From NCBI RefSeq assembly GCF_021404305.1, contig NZ_JABFTX010000005.1, forward strand, positions 141,491 to 205,490: DNA of 64,000 nt, read 5' to 3'. Positions 8,378-17,997 of this stretch are shown here, one piece after another; the stretch's first letter is position 1; every line of letters begins with the position of its first letter. A program made the position numbers and the translations under genes. Source of the stretch: Billgrantia ethanolica. GTDB lineage: Bacteria > Pseudomonadota > Gammaproteobacteria > Pseudomonadales > Halomonadaceae. The notes under the pieces are model-generated. The model did no database searches and had not been told where the DNA came from. It worked only from the letters and a program-made list of their open reading frames with translations.

Positions 8378-9685
8378 ATGATGACGATCTTATCCCCCAC
8401 TCTGGACCTCAAGGGCGCCGTTCGCGCCCAGGTGGAGGCTGGCTTCGATGAGGTACAGGCGCTTTACCGCCAGTTGCACCGCTACCCCGAGCTGCCCTTC
8501 CAGGAGCACAAGACCAGCGCCCGCCTCGCCGAGGCGCTGGGGAGCCTGGGGTTCGAGGTGACCCGTGGCGTGGGTGGTACCGGTGTCGTGGCCCTGCTGC
8601 GCAACGGCGAGGGTCCCACCGTGATGCTGCGCGGCGACATGGATGCTTTGCCCATCGAGGAGCGCACCGGGCTCGAGTTCGCCAGTCGGGAGAGCGCCGA
8701 GAACGCCCAGGGCGAGCGGGTGCCGCTGATGCACGCCTGCGGCCATGACCTGCACAGCAGCTGCGTGGTCGGTGCCGCCGGTGTGATGGCAGCACTGAGA
8801 GAGCGCTGGAATGGCACCCTGATGCTCATCTGCCAGCCTGCCGAAGAGATCTTCAGTGGTGCCAGGGCCATGCTCGACGACGGCCTTTACGAGCGCTTCG
8901 CCCGGCCTGACGTGGTGCTGGGCCAGCACAACATGCCGGCGCTGGCCGGCACGGTCGGGCACATTGCCGGCCGCGCCATGGCCGCCTGCACCAACCTGGC
9001 GGTGACGATTCACGGCGCCGGCGGGCATGGCTCCATGCCCGCCCAGACGGTGGACCCGGTGGTGATCGCCGCTCACGTGGTCACTCGCCTGCAGACCATC
9101 GTCGCTCGTGAGGTACCGCCGGAGGAGACGGTGGTGGTCACCGTTGGCAAGCTGCAGGCCGGCACTCAGGCCAACATCATCCCCCATTCGGCCGAGCTCG
9201 AGATCAACGTGCGCAGCTTCGACGACACCCTGCATCGCCAGGTGGTAGCCGCCATCGAGCGCATCGTACGCGCCGAGTGCGAGGCCGGGCGCTCGCCCAG
9301 AGCGCCGGAGTTCCTTGTGCTGAACGAGACCATCGCCCTGCACAACGACCCCGTGGCAGTCGACCACGTGCGCCGGGCTCACGCCGGGCACTTCGGGTCG
9401 GAGCGTCTCTACGAGATGCCACGGCTCAACGGCAGCGAGGATTTTCCCTTCTTCGGCAATGCCGAGGCCGGCGGGTTCGGCGGCGAGGACATTCCCTACG
9501 TCTACTGGTTCATCGGCGCGACGCCGGTATCACGCTGGGCGGAGACGCCGGGGGCGAGCGTGGCCGACAAGATGCGCCACCTCGAGATGCCGCACTCCCC
9601 CTACTATTTCCCGGGCAACCCCGAGACCCTGCGCACCGGCATCGAGGCGCTGGCGGCGGCAGCGCTGGCCTATTTGGGCGAGTAA
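8378..9685 (+). CDS. M20-family amidohydrolase (hippurate hydrolase-like)
   Basis: A 435-residue M20D metallopeptidase/amidohydrolase. Metal-binding motifs are in place: MHACGHDLH around residues 112-120, PAEE near 152, QHNMPA near 186 and a late HSPYYF His near 408. Such enzymes hydrolyse N-acyl amino acids (hippurate, N-acetyl or indole-acetyl conjugates) to the acid and amino acid. The start has a CGGAGG site upstream; ATG 8378 and 8381 are adjacent. It ends the operon that begins with a glycine riboswitch, and benzoate transporters lie a few kb upstream, so an N-acylglycine such as hippurate is an attractive but unproven substrate. Confidence 0.88.
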   Translation: MMTILSPTLDLKGAVRAQVEAGFDEVQALYRQLHRYPELPFQEHKTSARLAEALGSLGFEVTRGVGGTGVVALLRNGEGPTVMLRGDMDALPIEERTGLEFASRESAENAQGERVPLMHACGHDLHSSCVVGAAGVMAALRERWNGTLMLICQPAEEIFSGARAMLDDGLYERFARPDVVLGQHNMPALAGTVGHIAGRAMAACTNLAVTIHGAGGHGSMPAQTVDPVVIAAHVVTRLQTIVAREVPPEETVVVTVGKLQAGTQANIIPHSAELEINVRSFDDTLHRQVVAAIERIVRAECEAGRSPRAPEFLVLNETIALHNDPVAVDHVRRAHAGHFGSERLYEMPRLNGSEDFPFFGNAEAGGFGGEDIPYVYWFIGATPVSRWAETPGASVADKMRHLEMPHSPYYFPGNPETLRTGIEALAAAALAYLGE

Positions 9686-9712
9686 GGGCGAGGTGCGGCC
9701 CGCCGCACAAGG

Positions 9713-9771
9713 CGAAAGTGACCGGGCCCGCTATCGAGGTTAGATCAGCATGGCGGGCCCGGACGCTTTCA
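9713..9771. terminator. Long inverted repeat between convergent genes
   Basis: A perfect 10-bp GC stem (9722-9731 with 9753-9762) extends through mismatches to an outer GAAAG/CTTTC pairing. It lies between the convergent M20 amidohydrolase and gfa genes and probably acts as a bidirectional terminator, though T-runs are short. Confidence 0.5.
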
Positions 9772-9789
9772 GGAAGATGAACGCTACCG

Positions 9790-10365
9790 TCACAGCACCC
9801 CCTTGGCCTTGGCGGTATGCGTGGCGATGGCGTCCATCAGCGGCGGCGAGAGGCAGTCGTAGGGTGGCAGGCCCAGCTCCTGTAGCCGTGAGCGTACCGC
9901 GCCCATGTTCTGCGGGTCGGCGCCGGACTCGATGATCGACGAGACGAAGGCGGCGAACTCGGGGCCGGCCCAGCCCTGATCATGGGACAGCTCGGTATGG
10001 ATGAAGTCGAGCCCGTGGAAGGGGTGGCCGGTGTTCTCGATGCGGCCGTACATGTGCACGCCGCAGCCGGTGCAGGCATGGCGCTGAATGGCTGCGGCCG
10101 GGTCGACCACCTGAAGCTTCTCCTCGTGGGCGGTGACCTTGAGCTTGTCGCGGGGCACCACGGCCACCATCGAGAACAGCGCGCCCTCGGGTTTCCAGCA
10201 CTTGGTGCAGCCGCAGACATGGTTGTGGGCGCACTGGGCGTCGATCGTCACCTCGACCCGGTCGCTCGGGCAGTGGCAGTGGAGCTTGCCACCGGTGAAG
10301 CTGTCGCTGCCGCGCTTGACGCCGTCGTCCACGGCGGGATGGATGTGAACGTTGTGGTGGCTCAT
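9790..10365 (-). CDS. gfa: S-(hydroxymethyl)glutathione synthase (Gfa)
   Basis: A 191-residue glutathione-dependent formaldehyde-activating enzyme. It accelerates condensation of formaldehyde with glutathione, giving the substrate of the neighbouring FrmA. The zinc-binding cysteines of the Gfa fold are present: CHC at residues 30-32, CGCTKC at 51-56 and CTGC at 98-101, with the conserved HMYGRIEN and LSPPLMDAIATH segments. The ATG at 10365 gives the canonical family length; the open frame upstream adds a Pro/Ala-rich stretch unlike Gfa. It lies downstream of frmA on the same strand, 184 bp away, completing a formaldehyde-detoxification pair. Confidence 0.93.
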   Translation of the reverse strand: MSHHNVHIHPAVDDGVKRGSDSFTGGKLHCHCPSDRVEVTIDAQCAHNHVCGCTKCWKPEGALFSMVAVVPRDKLKVTAHEEKLQVVDPAAAIQRHACTGCGVHMYGRIENTGHPFHGLDFIHTELSHDQGWAGPEFAAFVSSIIESGADPQNMGAVRSRLQELGLPPYDCLSPPLMDAIATHTAKAKGVL

Positions 10366-10549
10366 GGTGGGTTGACTCCCCTGTGTTGTCGTTTTTTCGG
10401 GGTTTCTCGCCGCAGGCGGCGGCCGGGGCGTGCTCTGTGTCGCGGCGGCGGGCTTGCCGCCGAACCAGCGCTGTATCATATCCATCAGGCTCATGCTGCC
10501 TCCTTGTCCCCTGGACGTGTATCGCTCTTGTGACGCTTTCGCGCGGCTG

Positions 10550-11659
<1,110 letters not shown>

Positions 11660-11808
11660 CGGCAGGTCTCCCTGGTTTGTTGTGGTATGGGGCGCTGCGG
11701 CGCCCGTCATGGGATGACGCTGATGTCAGTCTAGGTGAGTCGAGGCGGGGCGATTGTGGCGCAGTGGCATAACAGAGTTGCTGGTGGGCAACATTCTCGT
11801 AACAAGTG

Positions 11809-14274
11809 TTACGGGTGGGCTGCGCTTGGGTCATGCAGCCACCAGCGCTGCGCCAGGCGACCCTCGGCGATGGCGCTGGCCATCGCCGTGATCTCACCGG
11901 CATGCAGTGAGGTGAGGGCCTGGCTTTCGGCTTCCCACGGCAGGGGCTGCCAGGCATCCGCCTGTGGCTGACGGCGCAGCGCTTGCCACAAGCGGCTCAA
12001 GGCCTCGGTATGGGTCTCGGGCGGGCCGGCGGCGGCAAGCAGGGCGCGTTTGCGGTTTGCCATTGCCGTTTCGTCGAGGCGCGCCAGCGCTTCGCCCTGG
12101 TGGGCCAGGAATTCGCCGATGGCCTGGCGTAACGCGTCCACCCCCGTGCCTGGCGACTGCACCACGTAGCCCAGCCGCGGGTAGCCCGCCGCTTCGCGGT
12201 AGCGTACCGCCGCCACGTAGCCGAGCCCACGTTGCTGGCGCATCTCCTGATGAAAGGCGGCATCGTGACACTGGGCCAGCAACTGCAGCAGCCAGCGGCT
12301 TTGGGGCGTGTCGTCCGGGCCGGCAATCTCGAGCATCACGGCATGGTCGTCTGCCTGCGCTGAGAGCCAGTGTGTCTCTGCGGTAACCTCGTGCGCTGTG
12401 TCGTCGTTCCGTCGGCTTGCCGCCAGCCGCCGCAGCAGGGTCTCGGCTGCCTGGGTATCGGTGTCGCCGTACACCCAGGCAAGCGGCTGCTGGTTCGGCT
12501 TACCGGGCGTGCCGGGCGGTGGCAGGGTTTCCAGACGTGCCAGCATACGCTGGGCCAATAGCCCCTTGGGCGCTTCGTCGCGGGGCCGCGTCACCGTCTC
12601 GGGCCAGCATGCGACGGCCAGCTCCACCAGGGCGTCCAGCCGTTCGGCCGGGCCCGTGGCGATCAGCCAGTCGCCGCGAACGTCGCCGTCGCAGCGGAGC
12701 TGCAGGCCATTGGCGGCGGCGGCCTGACGCAGCGGCAGGGCATTCTGCCGCCACTGGGCCAGACGTGCGGTCTGGTGTGCGAGCGAGGCGGACCAGCCCA
12801 GGCAGAACCATGCCGGCGGTGCGCCGGGCAGCTGCAGCGGATCGCCGGCCCAGAGCTGAAATCCCACGCCCTGATTCAGCAGGTGTGGGTCGGGTTCATC
12901 AGCGCTCGGTCGTAGGGTGCGGGCCGGCAGCGCGGGGGCCGCGCGCCAGGGCAACGGCAGCTCTGCCTCTGACAGCGACTGCGGCTGCCAGACCGTGCCG
13001 GTTTCGGTCAGGCGCTTCCAACTGCCGGGGGCATGTGGAGATTGCCACAGCAGCCGGCACTGCTCGGTGGCGAGCCAGGGCAGCAGGGCTTTCGGCGGCG
13101 CTGCCTGGCCATCGTTGCCACGATCGCTGCTGCTGCCCGAACCGGCCAGGCGGCAGGCGCACCGGCGGGGCCAGGCATCCAGCTCGATGGCGGCGGGGGG
13201 GCGTGTGGCCAACGGCGAGACGAGGGCCCGCTCGAGCGCCGTGCGGCAGGCGGCCAGCAGCGTCTGGACGGCCTCTTCGTCGGGTGCCGGTGCCAGGCGC
13301 AGCGCCAGGGCCGCTCCGGTGCCTTGTGGGGTGAGCGTCACGTCGAAACTGTCGAGCTCCACGGCGGCCTGCAGCGTGGCGGCCAGCCGTCCGTCGGCCA
13401 GTCGCGCGGCCACGCCGGAGAGCCAGTCGCTGTGGCTGGCATCGAGCTCGTCAGGCAGTGGCCACAACAACTCCAGCGCCGACGTGCCGGGCGTGGCCTG
13501 GGGCGAATGCCAGGCCACGCCGCCAGGCTCGCCCCAGCGCCAGGTGCGAGGAAGCGGTGAGGGGTCGCCTATGGGGAGCGCCGCGCCGTGGCGCGCGAGC
13601 AGCTCGAGCTGTGCTGCGAGCGGCAGCGGCCCCAGCATGGCCAGCGCCATGCGGCCGCTGCGGTAGTGACGAGCGTGAAAGTCGCTGAGCCGGGAGACCA
13701 GGTGAGTCGCATCGTCGCCCAGGCTCTTGCGGTTGCCGGCGTGGCAGAGCCGGGCGGGGTGGCCTTCACGACAGAGCCGGCCGAGTGCCGCCAACCGGTG
13801 CAGGTCGGGGTCGGCCAGCCGGGCGCGGAACTCCGCGTCGAGTACCTCTACCTCCCGGGCGATGGATTCGGGAACCAGCCGGGGCCGGGCCAGCATGTCC
13901 ACCAGTCGGGCGAGGCCGTCATCGGTCTCGTCCGGCGGCAGGTGCAGGTGTACGTCGGTAACGGTGTCGTCGGTACGCGCGTTGTAGCGCCCGCCCCGCT
14001 CGCCGACCCAGTGCGCCAGCTCGCCAGCCTCGGGATAGCGGGTCGAACCCAGGAACAGGGCATGCTCGAGCAGGTGGGCCAGGCCGCGGCAGTCGTCGGG
14101 CTCGTCCAGGTAGCCCACCCCCACCGCGGCGACCAGGCGCTGCAGGCGCGCGTTGGGCACTTCCGCCGCAGCGATCCACAGCCCGCTTGGCAGTTGCACC
14201 TCTTGCAAGCGGCTGCCCGGCGGCAGCCCCGCGCGGCGGGCCGCGTCGTCGTCGAGAGGGGGCGGGGCGTTCAT
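11809..14274 (-). CDS. pqqF: PqqF, insulinase-type (M16) zinc protease
   Basis: An 821-residue M16 metalloprotease. The inverted zinc motif HLLEH is at residues 67-71, and the third ligand Glu148 sits 76 residues later, as in pitrilysin/insulysin enzymes. PqqF, with a partner in some species, cuts the crosslinked Glu-Tyr out of modified PqqA. The C-terminal half is more degenerate, as usual for the non-catalytic M16 domain. The ATG at 14274 overlaps the pqqE stop by 4 bp, which places it as the last gene of the pqq operon. Confidence 0.9.
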   Translation of the reverse strand: MNAPPPLDDDAARRAGLPPGSRLQEVQLPSGLWIAAAEVPNARLQRLVAAVGVGYLDEPDDCRGLAHLLEHALFLGSTRYPEAGELAHWVGERGGRYNARTDDTVTDVHLHLPPDETDDGLARLVDMLARPRLVPESIAREVEVLDAEFRARLADPDLHRLAALGRLCREGHPARLCHAGNRKSLGDDATHLVSRLSDFHARHYRSGRMALAMLGPLPLAAQLELLARHGAALPIGDPSPLPRTWRWGEPGGVAWHSPQATPGTSALELLWPLPDELDASHSDWLSGVAARLADGRLAATLQAAVELDSFDVTLTPQGTGAALALRLAPAPDEEAVQTLLAACRTALERALVSPLATRPPAAIELDAWPRRCACRLAGSGSSSDRGNDGQAAPPKALLPWLATEQCRLLWQSPHAPGSWKRLTETGTVWQPQSLSEAELPLPWRAAPALPARTLRPSADEPDPHLLNQGVGFQLWAGDPLQLPGAPPAWFCLGWSASLAHQTARLAQWRQNALPLRQAAAANGLQLRCDGDVRGDWLIATGPAERLDALVELAVACWPETVTRPRDEAPKGLLAQRMLARLETLPPPGTPGKPNQQPLAWVYGDTDTQAAETLLRRLAASRRNDDTAHEVTAETHWLSAQADDHAVMLEIAGPDDTPQSRWLLQLLAQCHDAAFHQEMRQQRGLGYVAAVRYREAAGYPRLGYVVQSPGTGVDALRQAIGEFLAHQGEALARLDETAMANRKRALLAAAGPPETHTEALSRLWQALRRQPQADAWQPLPWEAESQALTSLHAGEITAMASAIAEGRLAQRWWLHDPSAAHP

Positions 14275-15422
14275 TGGCGGCAGAACACTCGCGACTCATG
14301 CACGTTGCGCAGGGTCAGCGCCTCGATGGCGCGGGTGGCTGTGTCGGCCTCGCGGCGGGCAGCCTCGATCAAATGGTGATTCGGCGACAGCGAGCAGACC
14401 GGGTCGGTGGCTGCGGCATCGCCGGTGAGCAAGTAGGCCTGGCAGCGGCAGCCGCCGACGTCCTTGTGGCGTTCGTCACAGCTGCGACAGGGCTCCTGCA
14501 TCCAGGCGTCGCCGCGGTAGCGGTTGAACGGCTCGCTGTCGTACCAGATCTCCCTGAGACCCCGGTCGCGCACGTTGGGAAACGTCATCGGCAGCATGCG
14601 CGCGCTGTGACAGGGCAGCACCGCTCCGTCCGGGGCCACGGTCATGAAGATCGAGCCCCAGCCGCCCATGCACGCCTTGGGGCGCTCGCCGTAGTAGTCG
14701 GGCACCACGAACAGCAGGCGCATGTCGCGGCCGCGCTCGGCCAGACGCTCGCGCCAGCGCGCGGTGGTAGCCTCGGCGGCCTCGAGCTGGGCGCGGCTCG
14801 GCAGCAGGCCCTCTCGGTTGAGGTGGGCCCAGCCGTACATCTGGCAGTTGGCCAGCTCCACCGCGTCGGCCCCCAGCTCGTCGCACAGGGCGATGATCTC
14901 GTCGATGCGGTCGATGTTGTGCCGGTGCAGCACCACGTTGAGCACCATGGGGTAGCCGGCGGCCTTGACCGCCCGCGCCATGGTCAGCTTCTTGGCATGG
15001 GCCTTGGGCGAACCGGCCACGGCTGCCGCCACGTCCGGGTCGGCGGCCTGCAGGCTGATCTGGATATGGTCGAGGCCGGCCTCGCGCAGCGCCTCGATGC
15101 GCGCCTCGTCGAGACCGAGCCCGGAGGTGATCAGGTTGGTATAGAAGCCGAGGCGGCGAGCCTCGGCTACCAGCTCTTCCAGGTCGTGCCGCACCAGCGG
15201 TTCGCCGCCGGAAAACCCCATCTGCACGGCGCCCATGGCGCGGGCCTGGCGCAGCACCTCGGTCCACTCCGCGGTGGTGAGCTCCTCCTGCACCGCGGCG
15301 AAGTCCAGCGGGTTGGAGCAGTAGGCGCACTGCAGCGGGCAGCGGTAGGTGAGCTCGGCGAGCAGCCACAGCGGCGCGCCGGTGGCGCCATTGACAGCGG
15401 CGGTGTCGGTTCGGTCAGTCAT
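14271..15422 (-). CDS. pqqE: PqqE, radical SAM PqqA peptide cyclase
   Basis: A 383-residue radical SAM enzyme with the cluster-binding CxxxCxxC at C28, C32 and C35 and a C-terminal SPASM region (CRSCDERHKDVGGCRC near residues 318-333) that binds auxiliary Fe-S clusters. It forms the carbon-carbon bond between Glu and Tyr of PqqA while that peptide is held by PqqD. The start ATG at 15422 overlaps the pqqD gene by 8 bp and its stop overlaps pqqF by 4 bp, indicating a translationally coupled operon. Confidence 0.96.
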   Translation of the reverse strand: MTDRTDTAAVNGATGAPLWLLAELTYRCPLQCAYCSNPLDFAAVQEELTTAEWTEVLRQARAMGAVQMGFSGGEPLVRHDLEELVAEARRLGFYTNLITSGLGLDEARIEALREAGLDHIQISLQAADPDVAAAVAGSPKAHAKKLTMARAVKAAGYPMVLNVVLHRHNIDRIDEIIALCDELGADAVELANCQMYGWAHLNREGLLPSRAQLEAAEATTARWRERLAERGRDMRLLFVVPDYYGERPKACMGGWGSIFMTVAPDGAVLPCHSARMLPMTFPNVRDRGLREIWYDSEPFNRYRGDAWMQEPCRSCDERHKDVGGCRCQAYLLTGDAAATDPVCSLSPNHHLIEAARREADTATRAIEALTLRNVHESRVFCRQ

Positions 15423-15699
15423 GCTGAATCCACCCTTGTCGGGCGGCATCGAGCAGGAATTCGTGTACGTCCTGCTCGATCGCCGCAGCGGGGGCATCGG
15501 GGAACTGTGCCTGCAGGTTGGCCACCAGGCTGGCCACGTCGCGCTGGCCATCGAGCTGGCCGAGAATGGCGCCGGCACTGTCGTTGAGCTGCACCATACC
15601 CTCGGGGTAAAGCAGCACGTGACGGCCCTGGGCCTCTTCCCACTGCAGGCGCCAGCCGGGGCGCAGACGATAGACGGTAGCGGACTCGATCATGGCCAT
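15415..15699 (-). CDS. pqqD: PqqD, PqqA-binding chaperone
   Basis: A 94-residue RiPP-recognition protein that binds the PqqA precursor and delivers it to PqqE. The sequence has the PqqD features YRLRPGWRLQWEEAQ, then LLYPEGMVQLN and a C-terminal FLLDAARQGWI helix. The ATG at 15699 shares one base with the pqqC TGA; a second in-frame ATG at 15693 is also possible. It sits between pqqC and pqqE as in most pqq operons. Confidence 0.94.
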   Translation of the reverse strand: MAMIESATVYRLRPGWRLQWEEAQGRHVLLYPEGMVQLNDSAGAILGQLDGQRDVASLVANLQAQFPDAPAAAIEQDVHEFLLDAARQGWIQHD

Positions 15700-16487
15700 C
15701 ACAGCCCCCTGTGGTAGACGCGCCGGTCGGTGACCGAGTGGTAGGGCGGCTGCTCGAGCTGGTAGGCCAGGGTCATGGCGTCGAGCATCGACCACAGCAC
15801 GTCGAGCTTGAATTGCAGGATCTCCAGCGCGCGCTGCTGGGCAGCGGCGGTGGTGCACACGGCCAGCGCCACCTCCAGGCCGTGGTCGACGTCGCGGCGT
15901 GCCTCCTTCAAGCGCTTGCGGAAGTAGCCGTAGCCGGTCTCGTCGATCCAGGGATAGTGGGTCGGCCAGGTGTCGAGCCGGCTCTGGTGTGCCTGAGGGG
16001 CGAACAGCTCGGTGAGCGAGGAGATCGCCGCTTCCTGCCAGCTCGCTCGGCGCACGAAGTTGACGTAGGCATCCACCGCGAAGCGCACGCCGGGCAGCAC
16101 GTGTTCCTGAGTCCAGAGCTCGTTGCGGGAGAGGCCCACCGCTTCGCCAAGGGTCAGCCAGGCCTCGATGCCGCCGCCGTCGTCATCATGGCCGTCGTGA
16201 TCGAGCAGGCGCTGGATCCAGCGGCGACGGGTAGCGGCGTCGGGGCAGTTGGCCAGCAGCGCGGCGTCCTTCTGCGGGATCATCACCTGGTAGTAGAAGC
16301 GGTTGGCCACCCAGCCGCGAATCTGCTCCGGCGTCGCGCGTCCTTCGGCCATGTCGACCTGATAGGGGTGGTGAACATGGTAGTAGTCGCCCTTGGCCAG
16401 CAGCGCTTCGCGGAACGCCTCGGGGGAAAGCGCCGGGGTGTCGGGATCCACCGTCGAGACGGCGAAAGGGGATGCGATCGAACTCAT
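15699..16487 (-). CDS. pqqC: PqqC, pyrroloquinoline-quinone synthase
   Basis: A 262-residue cofactor-free oxidase of the TenA/haem-oxygenase-like fold, catalysing the last ring closure and eight-electron oxidation to PQQ. Family residues are evident in YYHVHHPYQ (about 35-43), ANRFYYQ (about 60-66), HDGHDDDGGGIEAW and HYPWIDETGYGYF. Length matches the usual 250 or so residues. It is 68 bp downstream of pqqB and overlaps pqqD by one base. Confidence 0.96.
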   Translation of the reverse strand: MSSIASPFAVSTVDPDTPALSPEAFREALLAKGDYYHVHHPYQVDMAEGRATPEQIRGWVANRFYYQVMIPQKDAALLANCPDAATRRRWIQRLLDHDGHDDDGGGIEAWLTLGEAVGLSRNELWTQEHVLPGVRFAVDAYVNFVRRASWQEAAISSLTELFAPQAHQSRLDTWPTHYPWIDETGYGYFRKRLKEARRDVDHGLEVALAVCTTAAAQQRALEILQFKLDVLWSMLDAMTLAYQLEQPPYHSVTDRRVYHRGL

Positions 16488-16555
16488 GAGACGATTCCTT
16501 CCCAGTGCGTGCGAGCGGATGCGCTATCGTTGTGACGCCGTTCGGTGCGCCGGGT

Positions 16556-17482
16556 TCAGATCTCGAGGCGCATGCCATCGAAAGCCACTTCGATGCCGGT
16601 TTCCGTGAGCGTAGCACGCTCCGCGGAGCGCTCGTCGAGGATCGGATTGGTGTTGTTGATATGGATCAGCACCCGGCGGGTGGACGGCGGCAAGCGCCCC
16701 AGCTCTTCCAGCAGACCGCCCGGTCCGGCCAGAGCCAGGTGGCCCATGTCAGCGCCGGTCGACTTGCCCACCCCGGCACGCAGCAGTTCGTCGTCATGCC
16801 ACAGGGTGCCGTCGACCAACACGCAGTCCGCTTGGCTGAGGTAGCCGCGTACCCGCTCGTCGAGGCGTCCGAGCCCCGGGGCATAGAACAGCCGCGTGCC
16901 GCGGGCCCGGTCCTCGATCAGCAGGCCGATGTTGTCGCCCGGCGTCGGTGCGCCGCGGCGGGGCGAATAGGGCGGCGCGTTGCTGTCCAGCGCCGCCGCG
17001 GTGAACGACAAGCCCGGACAGGCAGGCACCTCGAAGGTGGCCTCCAGATGAGCTTCATCGATGCCGATGGCCCGCCGGTTCAGTCCTCCCCAGTGTTCGA
17101 GCATGGTGAACAGTGGAAAGCCGCTGCTCAGGTCCTGATGCACGTTAGGCGTGCACCACACGTCGAAGGGGCAGCCTTCGCGCAGCGACAGCAGGCCGGT
17201 GGTGTGGTCGATCTGGGCATCCATCAACAGCACGCCCGAGATACCGCTGTCGCGGGGAATGCGGCGCGGGTGCAGCTCGGGATTGGCGGCCAGTTGGGTA
17301 CGGATGTCGGGCGAGGCGTTGCACAGCAGCCAGCGCTCACCGTCGGCGCTGATGGCAACGGATGACTGGGTACGAGGGGTTGCCTCGATGCTGCCGGTGC
17401 GCAGGCCATGGCAGAGCGAACAGTTGCAGTTCCACTGTGGATAGCCACCGCCGGCGGCGGCGCCGAGGACCAGTACGTGCAT
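16556..17482 (-). CDS. pqqB: PqqB, metallo-beta-lactamase-fold hydroxylase
   Basis: A 308-residue metallo-hydrolase-fold protein with the PqqB start MHVLVLGAAAGGGYPQWNC, and CNCSLC cysteines near residues 19-24. PqqB hydroxylates the crosslinked Glu-Tyr intermediate. Metal-ligand motifs appear as LMDAQIDH (about 85-92) and HINNTNPI near the C-terminus. It is preceded by the hairpin at 17517-17553, which separates it from pqqA. Confidence 0.95.
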   Translation of the reverse strand: MHVLVLGAAAGGGYPQWNCNCSLCHGLRTGSIEATPRTQSSVAISADGERWLLCNASPDIRTQLAANPELHPRRIPRDSGISGVLLMDAQIDHTTGLLSLREGCPFDVWCTPNVHQDLSSGFPLFTMLEHWGGLNRRAIGIDEAHLEATFEVPACPGLSFTAAALDSNAPPYSPRRGAPTPGDNIGLLIEDRARGTRLFYAPGLGRLDERVRGYLSQADCVLVDGTLWHDDELLRAGVGKSTGADMGHLALAGPGGLLEELGRLPPSTRRVLIHINNTNPILDERSAERATLTETGIEVAFDGMRLEI

Positions 17483-17516
17483 TCAGGACTCCGTGGCGAA
17501 GGTGAACCCGATAAAA

Positions 17517-17553
17517 CGACCGGCTGACGCCCGCGAAGAGCGTCAGCCGGTCG
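17517..17553 (-). terminator. Attenuator-like hairpin between pqqA and pqqB
   Basis: A perfect 14-bp stem (17517-17530 with 17540-17553) with a 9-nt loop is followed on the minus strand by TTTTATC. The short T-run suggests partial termination or 3'-end stabilisation, which would let the precursor peptide gene pqqA be expressed well above the enzymes behind it. Confidence 0.7.
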
Positions 17554-17574
17554 AGTCCGTGCCGAAGGGATGGT

Positions 17575-17646
17575 TCAGCGATTGGAGATATATAGCGTCA
17601 CTTCGAAGCCCAGACGCAGGTCGGTATAAGCAGGCTTGGTCCACAT
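17575..17646 (-). CDS. pqqA: PqqA, PQQ precursor peptide (23 aa)
   Basis: A 23-residue ribosomal peptide beginning MWTKPAYTDLRLG and carrying Glu15 and Tyr19 in the conserved E-V-T-L-Y arrangement; these two side chains become PQQ. A GGAGGAG ribosome site lies 5-11 bp upstream of the ATG at 17646. The gene is short enough to be missed by automatic calling. It heads pqqABCDEF and has its own promoter about 80-110 bp upstream. Confidence 0.95.
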   Translation of the reverse strand: MWTKPAYTDLRLGFEVTLYISNR

Positions 17647-17997
17647 AAGAACTCCTCCACATGGGTGGATTGATGGCATGCCCATTCAGTAAAGCAGCTA
17701 ATGGCTTCGCTACCTTGCGACCTAAGTCTAGTAAGGGCAAATAAGATCCGTCAAAAGTCTCCGAATGAGGAGACATAGGCTCTTGAAATGCCGCAATGGC
17801 GGGGGGTTGGCTCGGGTGGTCCAGGATTGTTGCCCAGAGGCAATAGTCTTTTTATTCCCAGCTATACCTAAATTAACTGATCTGCTCATGCTCCTGCCGA
17901 TGTTGTGCTAGACCTGATCTTGTCAATACCTGAAACACAATTACACAAGATGTGCCGCTTTCCCCAGGCACACCTTCAGTGAGACGGAGACAACGCC
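17647..17997. other. Divergent intergenic region between pqqA and xoxF-like gene
   Basis: A 351-bp region without a gene separates the divergent pqq and quinoprotein-dehydrogenase operons. It holds the pqqA promoter at 17725-17754 and, at its right end, a GGAG ribosome site for the dehydrogenase. It is less G+C-rich than the flanking genes (for example 17840-17960), as expected for a shared control region. I find no clear sigma-54 -24/-12 element and no obvious operator repeat. Confidence 0.6.
17725..17754 (-). promoter_or_regulatory. Probable sigma-70 promoter of pqqA
   Basis: On the minus strand TTGACG (17749-17754) and TAGACT (17725-17730) are spaced by 18 bp. The predicted transcript would have a leader of about 70 nt before pqqA. 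This is a motif match only. Confidence 0.5.

Noticed and set aside
17800..17870. Possible sigma-54 promoter before the quinoprotein operon
   Set aside because: The GG and GC elements present are 2 bp too far apart and the -24 box is poor.
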